Shown piece by piece: positions 58,374 to 64,000 of a stretch of 64,000 nucleotides of DNA (its first letter is position 1; each line of letters begins with the position of its first letter). Where the stretch lies: contig JBBCJM010000065.1 in assembly GCA_037190175.1 (NCBI GenBank), forward strand, positions 1 through 64,000, written 5' to 3'. The position numbers and the translations under genes are program-made. A model generated the notes under the pieces. It had not been told where the DNA came from, made no database searches, and saw only the letters and a list, made by a program, of their open reading frames with translations. The DNA comes from JBBCJM01 sp037190175 (lineage in GTDB: Bacteria > Pseudomonadota > Alphaproteobacteria > Rhodobacterales > Rhodobacteraceae).

Positions 58374-60464
58374 TTACTCGGCACCCCCGGCGAGCGTCAT
58401 CCAGGTCATCAGGATGGCGATCCCGATCACCATGGCGAAGGCATAGGTGAAGATGTAGCCCGACTGCACCCGGGCCGCGGCCCGCGTCAGCCGGGGGATG
58501 AGCCCCATGGCCAGCCCGTTGATCGAGCCGTCGATCACCGCGCCGTCGCCCTTCTTCCACAGGAACCGCGCCGCCCACATCGAGGGCCGCACGATCAGCC
58601 AGTGATAGATCTCGTCGAAATACCACTTGTTGAGCAGGAACAGGTACAGCGGCCGCTGCTGCGCCGCCAGCCGCCCGGGCAGGTCGGGCCGGCGGATGTA
58701 GAACTGGAACGCCAGCCCCAGCCCCAAGAGCATGGCGACGAAGGGCGAGACCTTGACCCAGGCCGGCACGTAATGCGCGTCGTGGATCACGTGGTTCTCG
58801 GGGCCGAAGAACACCGCCCCCGCGGGAGCCACCGCCGGGGTATCGGCATGGGCCTCGACTTCGCCCTCGGCGGGCGCCTCGGCCTCGCCATGCGCCTGCG
58901 CGGCCTCGATGCCGAACCAGGTGCGCAGTTTCGCCTCGTCGCCGAAGAACACCCCGTACCAGATCATGCCCGAGAACACCGCCCCCAGCCCCAGCACCGC
59001 CAGCGGCACCAGCATGACCTTCGGGCTCTCGTGCGGCACATGGGCGTGGTGGTCGCCGTGATGCTCCCCGTGGCCATGGTCGTCATGATGCGCCTTCCAC
59101 CGCGGCGCGCCGTAGAAGGTCAGGAACATCAGCCGCCAAGAGTAGAACGAGGTCATGAAGGCCGCGATCACCAAGAGCCAGAAGGCCCCCTCCGACCCCA
59201 CGAAGGCGCTCTCGATCACCGCGTCCTTGGACAGGTAGCCGGCGAAGCCGATGGTGGTCAGCGGGATCCCCACCCCGGTGATCGCCAGCGTGCCCACCAG
59301 CATGGCCCAGAAGGTCCAGGGGATGTGCTTCCGCAGGCCGCCGTAGTTGCGCATGTCCTGCTCGTGATGCGTGGCATGGATCACCGAGCCGGCGCCCAGG
59401 AACAGCATCGCCTTGAAGAAGGCATGGGTGAAGAGGTGGAACATGGCCACCGGATAGGCCCCCACCCCGGCCGCCACGAACATGTAGCCCAGCTGCGAAC
59501 AGGTGGAATAGGCGATCACCCGCTTGATGTCGTTCTGCACGAGACCGACCGTGGCGGCGAAGAAGGCCGTCGCCGCCCCGATGGCGGTCACGAACAGCAG
59601 CGCGTTCGGCGCATATTCCATGATCGGCGACATGCGGCAGACCAGGAACACCCCGGCGGTCACCATGGTCGCCGCATGGATCAGCGCCGAGACCGGCGTC
59701 GGCCCCTCCATCGCGTCGGGCAGCCAGGTGTGCAGGAAGAGCTGCGCCGATTTCCCCATCGCCCCGATGAACAGCAGCACCGAGATCAGCTCGGCCGCGT
59801 TCCAGTCGGTCCACAGGAAGCGGATCGAGCTTTCCGCCAGCATCGGCCCGGCCGCGAAGATGTCCTCGAAGTTCAGGCTGTCGGTCATCACGAACAGCCC
59901 GAACATCCCCAATGCGAAGCCGAAGTCGCCCACCCGGTTGACGATGAAGGCCTTCATCGCCGCGGCATTGGCGCTGTGCTTGCGGTAGTAGAAGCCGATC
60001 AGCAGGTAGGAGGCGACGCCCACCCCCTCCCAGCCGAAGAAGATCTGCACGATGTTGTCGCCCGTCACCAGCATCAGCATGGTGAAGGTGAAGAACGACA
60101 GATAGGCGAAGAACCGGGCCTTGTAGTGCTCGCCCGGCTTCCAGTTCTCGTCATGCGCCATGTAGCCGAAGCTGTAGAGGTGCACGAGCGCCGAGACGGT
60201 GTTGACCACCACCAGCATGATCGCGGTCAGCCGGTCCAGCCGGATGGTCCAGTCCACCGACAGGGTGCCGCTCTCGATCCATTTCAGCAGGGTGATGTGC
60301 TGCGTCACCCCGTCGAAGCTCAGGAAGATGATCCAGGACAGGAAGGCGCCCAGGAACACCAGCCCCGTGGCGATGGCCTGCCCCGCCGTCTCGCCGATCC
60401 ACCGCCAGCCGAAGCCGCAGACGAGCGCGCCGATGATGGGCGCGAAGAGGATGATCTGGGTCAT
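58374..60464 (-). CDS. nuoL: NADH-quinone oxidoreductase subunit L
   Basis: A 696-residue distal antiporter-like subunit with the long lateral helix expected at the C-terminus. Key segments are LHTWLPDAMEGPTPVSALIH, DIKRVIAYSTCSQLGYMF and FGWEGVGVASYLLIGFYYRK. A His/Asp/Gly-rich insertion (near residues 456-476) and an Ala/Glu/His-rich loop (near 520-545) lie between helices toward the C-terminus. It follows nuoK after 3 bases and abuts nuoM. The total is longer than in E. coli because of these loops. Confidence 0.96.
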   Translation of the reverse strand: MTQIILFAPIIGALVCGFGWRWIGETAGQAIATGLVFLGAFLSWIIFLSFDGVTQHITLLKWIESGTLSVDWTIRLDRLTAIMLVVVNTVSALVHLYSFGYMAHDENWKPGEHYKARFFAYLSFFTFTMLMLVTGDNIVQIFFGWEGVGVASYLLIGFYYRKHSANAAAMKAFIVNRVGDFGFALGMFGLFVMTDSLNFEDIFAAGPMLAESSIRFLWTDWNAAELISVLLFIGAMGKSAQLFLHTWLPDAMEGPTPVSALIHAATMVTAGVFLVCRMSPIMEYAPNALLFVTAIGAATAFFAATVGLVQNDIKRVIAYSTCSQLGYMFVAAGVGAYPVAMFHLFTHAFFKAMLFLGAGSVIHATHHEQDMRNYGGLRKHIPWTFWAMLVGTLAITGVGIPLTTIGFAGYLSKDAVIESAFVGSEGAFWLLVIAAFMTSFYSWRLMFLTFYGAPRWKAHHDDHGHGEHHGDHHAHVPHESPKVMLVPLAVLGLGAVFSGMIWYGVFFGDEAKLRTWFGIEAAQAHGEAEAPAEGEVEAHADTPAVAPAGAVFFGPENHVIHDAHYVPAWVKVSPFVAMLLGLGLAFQFYIRRPDLPGRLAAQQRPLYLFLLNKWYFDEIYHWLIVRPSMWAARFLWKKGDGAVIDGSINGLAMGLIPRLTRAAARVQSGYIFTYAFAMVIGIAILMTWMTLAGGAE

Positions 60465-60467
60465 CGG

Positions 60468-60779
60468 TCAGCCCTTCATCACGTTGGCGTCTTCGACATC
60501 GATGGTCCCGCGGTTGCGGAAGAAGCTCACGAGGATGGCAAGGCCGATGGCCGCCTCGGCCGCCGCCACGGTCAGCACGAACATGGTGAAGACCTGCCCC
60601 ACCAGGTCGCCCAGATGCGCCGAGAAGGCCACGAGGTTGATGTTGACCGACAGCAGCATGAGTTCGATCGACATCAGGATGACGATGACGTTCTTCCGGT
60701 TCAGGAAGATGCCGAAGATGCCGATGACGAACAGCGCCGCCGCCACGGTCAGGTAATGTTCCAGTCCCACGCTCACCAT
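60468..60779 (-). CDS. nuoK: NADH-quinone oxidoreductase subunit K
   Basis: A 103-residue subunit with three membrane helices. The conserved SIELMLLSVNINLVAF carries the membrane Glu needed for proton coupling, and FVLTVAAAEAAIGLAI the second. The start MVSVGLEHYLTV follows GAGGGGACGAC. It precedes nuoL by 3 bases. It does not directly follow nuoJ: about 1.2 kb of small genes and repeats lie between them. Confidence 0.95.
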   Translation of the reverse strand: MVSVGLEHYLTVAAALFVIGIFGIFLNRKNVIVILMSIELMLLSVNINLVAFSAHLGDLVGQVFTMFVLTVAAAEAAIGLAILVSFFRNRGTIDVEDANVMKG

Positions 60780-60802
60780 CGTCGTCCCCTCCGGGTCTTT
60801 GG

Positions 60803-60902
60803 CCCGTTGTCGTTCCGTAGGGCGGGTTTCAACCCGCCGTCCCCGCCCGTGCCGGCAGGCCGAAGCCCGCCCCGATCTCTGCGCCGCAGCGCGTCTTTAG
60901 CG
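60803..60902. repeat. GTAGGG-type palindromic element, duplicated segment copy A
   Basis: About 100 bases nearly identical to 61234-61335. It contains GTAGGGCGGGTTTCAACCCG hairpin DNA (from 60817) and ends in GCCGCAGCGCGTCTTTAGCG. The latter includes the TAA stop codon of the small exported-protein gene at 60897. The second hairpin arm is more degenerate than in copy B. Confidence 0.75.
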
Positions 60903-61208
60903 TCTCGCGTCGCCGCCCGCCAGTTCTCCCATCGACAGCGGCACCGCATGGTCGGTGAAGCTGCGCCATGTCGGATCGGTGCCATCGCAGAAACCGTCCT
61001 GCGGCCAGCGGATGCGACAGGCATGGTCGCGCGGATCCATCGGCCGGGTGACGGCGAGCCACCGGGAATCGGGATCGCTGCCGGCAATCCCGCCGCGCCC
61101 GTCGCCGGTCAGCCGGACCTCGGCCTGCACGACGCAAGGCACAGCCGCTAGCAGGGCCGCGCAAACCGCCCCCGCCGTCCACCCCCGCTGCCGTTCCGCC
61201 CTCGTCAC
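60897..61208 (-). CDS. Small exported protein in the nuo operon (103 aa)
   Basis: A 103-residue protein with a signal peptide (RGWTAGAVCAALLAAVPCVV, then QA). The mature part has two Cys (HACRIRW, DGFCDG), a DPTWRSFTDH segment and no membrane helix; I do not recognise a family. The start is GTG 61208. It lies between nuoJ and nuoK in the same direction, so it is probably cotranscribed. The C-terminal codons and stop fall within a duplicated repeat, also present after the next unknown gene. Confidence 0.62.
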   Translation of the reverse strand: MTRAERQRGWTAGAVCAALLAAVPCVVQAEVRLTGDGRGGIAGSDPDSRWLAVTRPMDPRDHACRIRWPQDGFCDGTDPTWRSFTDHAVPLSMGELAGGDARR

Positions 61209-61233
61209 CGTCCGTTCCCTCCGAGATCCCAGC

Positions 61234-61335
61234 CCCGTTATCGTTCCGTCCGTAGGGCGGGTTTCAACCCGCCGTCTTCGCCCGTGGTGGCGGGCTGAAG
61301 CCCGCCCTACTCTGCGCCGCAGCGCGTCTTTAGCG
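61234..61335. repeat. GTAGGG-type palindromic element, duplicated segment copy B
   Basis: Counterpart of 60803-60902. GTAGGGCGGGTTTCAACCCG (from 61252) and GAAGCCCGCCCTAC (to 61310) form the two hairpins of the palindrome. GCCGCAGCGCGTCTTTAGCG then follows and supplies the TAA stop codon of the gene at 61330. Confidence 0.8.
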
Positions 61336-61860
61336 CCCGCCAGCCCCCGGCGAGCCGGGGTAGTGGAGCTTGCAGCCGCATTCGAGCGGCAGGGGCCGGC
61401 CCTCCAGCGCGAAGCCTGCCGCCGCGATCTCGCCTGCCTCCAGCGGCGCCGCGGCGCGGGCGACGGTCGCGGGCGTCCGCGAGGGCAGCGCCTGCACCCG
61501 CGCCTCGAAGCGGTCGATCTTCGACTCGCCGGGCGCGTCCATCACCGACAGGCTCTCCGGCCCCGCCACCACCGCCCGGCCCGAGGCGCAGTCGGTCACC
61601 ACCAGCCGGGCCTGCCAGTGACAGGCATTGCCCTCGAAAACCGGCTGGCTGACCCAGCCGTCGCCCAGATCCAACGCCACCCCCAGCCCGACCATCCCGA
61701 TCTCGGAGGTGCGGTAGCTGAGCGCGCAGCCCTCCCCCGGCACCGGGATCTCCGAGGGCTCGTGCGGCGCGGGCATGCAGGCCGCCGCAGGGGCGGCCAG
61801 CAGCGCCGCGCAGAGGCCGACCGCCCCCCGCACCCGCCGATCCCGCCGCCCTGCCGTCAT
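61330..61860 (-). CDS. Small Cys-containing exported protein in the nuo operon (176 aa)
   Basis: A 176-residue protein with an N-terminal signal-like segment (VRGAVGLCAALLAAPAAACM), possibly a lipoprotein because a Cys follows the hydrophobic core (AAAC). The mature part has further Cys (EGCALSYR, NACHWQAR, TDCASGR, CGCKLHYP), suggesting disulfides. The family is unknown to me. It sits between the 25-residue ORF and the 103-residue exported protein, all in the nuo direction, bounded on both sides by palindromic elements. Confidence 0.62.
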   Translation of the reverse strand: MTAGRRDRRVRGAVGLCAALLAAPAAACMPAPHEPSEIPVPGEGCALSYRTSEIGMVGLGVALDLGDGWVSQPVFEGNACHWQARLVVTDCASGRAVVAGPESLSVMDAPGESKIDRFEARVQALPSRTPATVARAAAPLEAGEIAAAGFALEGRPLPLECGCKLHYPGSPGAGGR

Positions 61861-61870
61861 CCCTGCCTCC

Positions 61871-61935
61871 GTAGGGTGGGCGGTCCGCCCACCATGCCTC
61901 GCGTCATCCGATGGTGGGCGGATCGCCCACCCTAC
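61871..61935. repeat. GTAGGG...CCCTAC palindromic element after the nuoJ-proximal small ORF
   Basis: GTAGGGTGGGCG (61871-61882) and CGCCCACCCTAC (61924-61935) are exact inverted arms with inner GGTCCGCCCACCAT and ATGGTGGGCGGATC pairings. Read on the minus strand, its GTAGGG edge supplies the TAG stop codon of the 25-codon ORF at 61932-62009. Confidence 0.8.
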
Positions 61936-62009
61936 TTCTTCCGCCGCGTTCCCGCCCAGACCGCCACCGCGATGGCTATCCCGATCGCGATCCAGACGGC
62001 GGGGTCCAT
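61932..62009 (-). CDS. Possible 25-residue membrane microprotein after nuoJ
   Basis: The open frame encodes MDPAVWIAIGIAIAVAVWAG followed by TRRKK. This is a single hydrophobic helix with a basic C-terminal end, a plausible membrane-anchored microprotein. The ATG lies one base after the nuoJ TGA, and GGGG in the nuoJ tail could serve as ribosome-binding site. The TAG stop is provided by a palindromic repeat. It has no known homologue to me; translation is unproven. Confidence 0.5.
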   Translation of the reverse strand: MDPAVWIAIGIAIAVAVWAGTRRKK

Positions 62010-62010
62010 G

Positions 62011-62625
62011 TCACAACCCCTGCCCCGGCTTCACGTCCTTCAGCTCCAGCGCCTTGGCCGGGTCGCGCCACATCTGGGCCAGCACGTCCTGCCGCTTGAT
62101 GCCGGTGCGGTGGCGCAGTGTCAGCAGGATGGCGCCCACCATGGCGACCAGCAGGATCAGCCCGGCCAGCTGGAACAGCAGGAAATACTTGTCATAAAGC
62201 AGCAGGCCCAGCGCCCGGGTGTTCTCGACCTCCGCCGGGTTCGGGGCCACCGCCTGCCGCAGCCCCAGCGCGCCGTCCGACTGCACCCAGGCGCCATAGA
62301 CCAGCCCGAACTGCATCAGGATCACCACCCCGATCAACAGCGCCACCGGCATGTAGCGCGCCATCTCGCCCTTCAGCGCGGCGAAATCCACGTCGAGCAT
62401 CATCACCACGAACAGGAACAGCACCGCCACCGCGCCCACGTAGACGATGACCAGCAGCATCGCCACGAACTCCGCCCCCAGCAGCACGAAGAGCCCGGCG
62501 GAGGAGATGAAGGCCAGAATCAGCCACAAGACCCCATGCACCGGGTTGCGCGCCATGGTCATCAGGAGCCCCGCGGCCACCGTGGTGATCGCAAAGACGT
62601 AGAACGCAAAATCCGCGACCGTCAT
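62011..62625 (-). CDS. nuoJ: NADH-quinone oxidoreductase subunit J
   Basis: A 204-residue membrane subunit with five helices. The conserved YVGAVAVLFLFVVMML lies around 58-74 and forms the pi-bulge helix of complex I. The soluble C-terminal tail (from about 150) is longer than in E. coli. It starts MTVADFAFYVFAITTVAAGL and overlaps the upstream carboxymuconolactone-decarboxylase-like gene by 4 bases. Small non-nuo genes follow it. Confidence 0.95.
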   Translation of the reverse strand: MTVADFAFYVFAITTVAAGLLMTMARNPVHGVLWLILAFISSAGLFVLLGAEFVAMLLVIVYVGAVAVLFLFVVMMLDVDFAALKGEMARYMPVALLIGVVILMQFGLVYGAWVQSDGALGLRQAVAPNPAEVENTRALGLLLYDKYFLLFQLAGLILLVAMVGAILLTLRHRTGIKRQDVLAQMWRDPAKALELKDVKPGQGL

Positions 62626-63035
62626 TCCGGTTTCTCCTTGTCGGTGGCGGAGAACACGCTCTGCGCGATCTCCAGCGCCTTCTGCATCGCGGGCAGGCCG
62701 CCGAACATCGACATCTGGTAGATGACCTCGGCGATCTCGCGCTGGGTGGCGCCGGCCTCCAGCGCATGGCGGACCGAGAGCTTCAGCTGCGGCTCGGCCT
62801 GCGCGCCCAGCACCGTCAGCGCGGCGATGGTGACCAGCATCCGGGTCTTGGCGTCCAGGCCTTCGCGGTTGAAGGTGCGGCCGAAGGCCATCTCCATGAA
62901 ATCCTTCGACATCGTGGGGATCAGATCCTCGAACCCCGTGACCTTGAAGGTCTCGAGCGCGGGGTTGAAGGCGCGCGCCATCTGCTGGGACTGTTCCAGC
63001 ATCGACTGCATCATCCTGGTCCAGGCGTCGGTCAT
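62622..63035 (-). CDS. Carboxymuconolactone decarboxylase/AhpD-family protein within nuo
   Basis: A 137-residue protein starting MTDAWTRMMQSMLEQ. The core RMLVTIAALTVLGAQAEPQL, LSVRHALEAGATQREIAEVI, and YQMSMFGGLPAMQKALEIA matches the CMD fold. The AhpD-type CxxC pair is absent, so it is unlikely to be a disulfide reductase. I recall such genes between nuoI and nuoJ in Rhodobacterales; the role in complex I is unknown. It overlaps nuoJ and the preceding 78-residue gene by 4 bases. Confidence 0.85.
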   Translation of the reverse strand: MTDAWTRMMQSMLEQSQQMARAFNPALETFKVTGFEDLIPTMSKDFMEMAFGRTFNREGLDAKTRMLVTIAALTVLGAQAEPQLKLSVRHALEAGATQREIAEVIYQMSMFGGLPAMQKALEIAQSVFSATDKEKPE

Positions 63036-63268
63036 ACCGGCATGTCCTCCACCAGGGTCTCGGTCGCCTCGTCGTCGGGCGGGGCGGCGGCCGCGGCCAT
63101 GGCCGCCATCCAGCCCATCGGCCCGAAGGCGAGGCTCATCGCCAGCCAGGGGTTGCGCGCCGGGTCCATCATCGCGGCCCAGGGGCCGAGCCAGTCGGGC
63201 GCCTTCTGCGGGGCACAGGGATTGGGCGGCGTCATCGCCTGCATGGTCAGGAGCCAGGGGTTGATCAT
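63032..63268 (-). CDS. Small Met/Pro/Trp-rich protein within nuo (78 aa)
   Basis: A 78-residue protein (MINPWLLTMQAMTPPNPCAP). It is rich in Met, Pro, Ala and Trp, with a hydrophobic central part (NPWLAMSLAFGPMGWMAAMA) and an acidic end. No family is recognised. It starts 12 bases after nuoI and overlaps the CMD-like gene by 4 bases, so it is translated with complex I subunits and may be an assembly factor or accessory subunit; that is inference from position. Confidence 0.75.
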   Translation of the reverse strand: MINPWLLTMQAMTPPNPCAPQKAPDWLGPWAAMMDPARNPWLAMSLAFGPMGWMAAMAAAAAPPDDEATETLVEDMPV

Positions 63269-63280
63269 GGCGGCCTCCCC

Positions 63281-63775
63281 CTACCGATACGGCGCGTCGA
63301 TCTCGAGGTTGCGGGCGATCTCGGCCTCCCACCTTTCGCCGTTCGCCAGGAGCTTCTCCTTGGTGTAGAACAGTTCCTCGCGGCTCTCGGTGGCGAATTC
63401 GAAGTTCGGCCCCTCCACGATGGCATCCACCGGGCAGGCCTCCTGGCAGAAGCCGCAGTAGATGCATTTCGTCATGTCGATGTCGTAGCGGGTGGTGCGG
63501 CGGCTGCCGTCCTCGCGCGGCTCGGCGTCGATGGTGATCGCCTGCGCCGGGCAGACCGCCTCGCAGAGCTTGCAGGCGATGCAGCGTTCCTCGCCGTTGG
63601 GATAGCGGCGCAGCGCGTGCTCGCCGCGGAAGCGGGGAGAGAGTGGGCCCTTCTCGTGCGGATAGTTGATCGTGGCCTTGGGGGCGAAGAAATACTTCAT
63701 CCCCAGCGCGAAGCCCTTCAGGAAGTCCACCAGCAGGAAATAGCGCGTGGCGCGGGTCCAGTCGATTTGGGTCAT
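63281..63775 (-). CDS. nuoI: NADH-quinone oxidoreductase subunit I
   Basis: A 164-residue peripheral-arm subunit binding two [4Fe-4S] clusters (N6a/N6b). The cluster motifs are CIACKLCEAVCP (about 61-72) and CIYCGFCQEACP (about 100-111). It passes electrons toward the quinone site. It starts MTQIDWTRATRYFLLVDF and overlaps the small upstream gene by 4 bases. The upstream nuo genes (A to H) lie beyond the window. Confidence 0.96.
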   Translation of the reverse strand: MTQIDWTRATRYFLLVDFLKGFALGMKYFFAPKATINYPHEKGPLSPRFRGEHALRRYPNGEERCIACKLCEAVCPAQAITIDAEPREDGSRRTTRYDIDMTKCIYCGFCQEACPVDAIVEGPNFEFATESREELFYTKEKLLANGERWEAEIARNLEIDAPYR

Positions 63776-63993
63776 TGCTCGATCCCCAGCTTTTCTTCCA
63801 CATGCTCGACGCGCTTGTCGATCTGGCCGATGACGGTGCTGAGGCCGAACACCATCATCGTATGGCCATGCAGTTCCGCCTTCACGTCCTTGAACTCGCC
63901 CCGCACCTCGGCCTTGAAGGAGGCGAAGTCGGCCCTCAGCGTTCCCAGGTCCTCACGGATCAGCCGCAGTTGCTCCAGCACCAGGTTGTCCAC
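63772..63993 (-). CDS. Small coiled-coil protein upstream of nuoI (probably continues beyond the window)
   Basis: At least 73 residues, helical and charged (LEQLRLIREDLGTLRADFAS, VRGEFKDVKAELHGHTMMVF, GQIDKRVEHVEEKLGIEQ). The pattern is a coiled coil with no membrane segment. The frame stays open to the window edge (preceding codons Glu-Asn), so the true start is probably outside; a GTG at 63993 is the first start inside. It overlaps nuoI by 4 bases. Similar small coiled-coil ORFs occur in Rhodobacterales nuo operons. Function unknown. Confidence 0.7.
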   Translation of the reverse strand: MDNLVLEQLRLIREDLGTLRADFASFKAEVRGEFKDVKAELHGHTMMVFGLSTVIGQIDKRVEHVEEKLGIEQ

Positions 63994-64000
63994 GTTCTCG

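Overview
The window is about 70% GC, densely packed and alphaproteobacterial. Gene content points to the Rhodobacteraceae/Paracoccaceae: a complete RcGTA-type gene transfer agent cluster, a pyruvate dehydrogenase set whose E1-beta carries a lipoyl domain, a DhnA-type class I aldolase next to pgk, and a nuo operon with Rhodobacterales-style accessory ORFs. The species cannot be named from sequence alone. No tRNA, rRNA, CRISPR array, intact insertion sequence or integrase was seen.

Layout. 0-2 kb: a RES-Xre toxin-antitoxin pair behind a large palindrome, then two cyclophilins. 2-11.3 kb: glycolysis to acetyl-CoA (pgk, fbaB, an exported protein, ftsB-like, pdhA-pdhB-pdhC). A roughly 2 kb segment with a membrane protein, a TetR regulator, short repeats and an unknown exported protein lies between ftsB and pdhA. 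11.4-14.4 kb: phospholipid synthesis (CDP-alcohol phosphatidyltransferase, cdsA, plsC) and cysE. 14.5-28.3 kb: GTA genes g15 down to g1 on the minus strand. Nothing looks broken, and a palindromic repeat sits between g8 and g9.

28.9-42.8 kb is an accessory catabolic island that looks less GC-biased by eye. It holds a peptide-type ABC importer split over two divergent units, a LigJ-like 4-oxalomesaconate hydratase, a VOC protein, an MhpD-like hydratase, two LysR regulators, two HpcH/HpaI aldolases, a D-2-hydroxyacid dehydrogenase and an enolase-superfamily enzyme. No ring-cleavage dioxygenase is present. The likely job is import of a carboxylated, possibly aromatic-derived acid and its breakdown by hydration and aldol cleavage to pyruvate-level intermediates. 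The substrate is unknown, and this is the best candidate for an undescribed pathway.

43-55.4 kb is housekeeping: mltG, fabF, prfC, a transglutaminase-like protein, two unknown conserved proteins, a DEAD-box helicase, RNase J, coaX and birA. 55.4-64 kb carries the distal nuo operon (nuoN, M, L, K, J, I on the minus strand) with non-canonical small genes between nuoI and nuoJ and between nuoJ and nuoK.

A second theme is palindromic DNA. A GTAGGG...CCCTAC element family recurs at five places and twice supplies the stop codon of the gene beside it. A GC-rich CACGAGGGG element occurs three times. A large inverted repeat precedes prfC. A 73-bp palindromic segment is embedded in frame in the linkers of both pdhB and pdhC.
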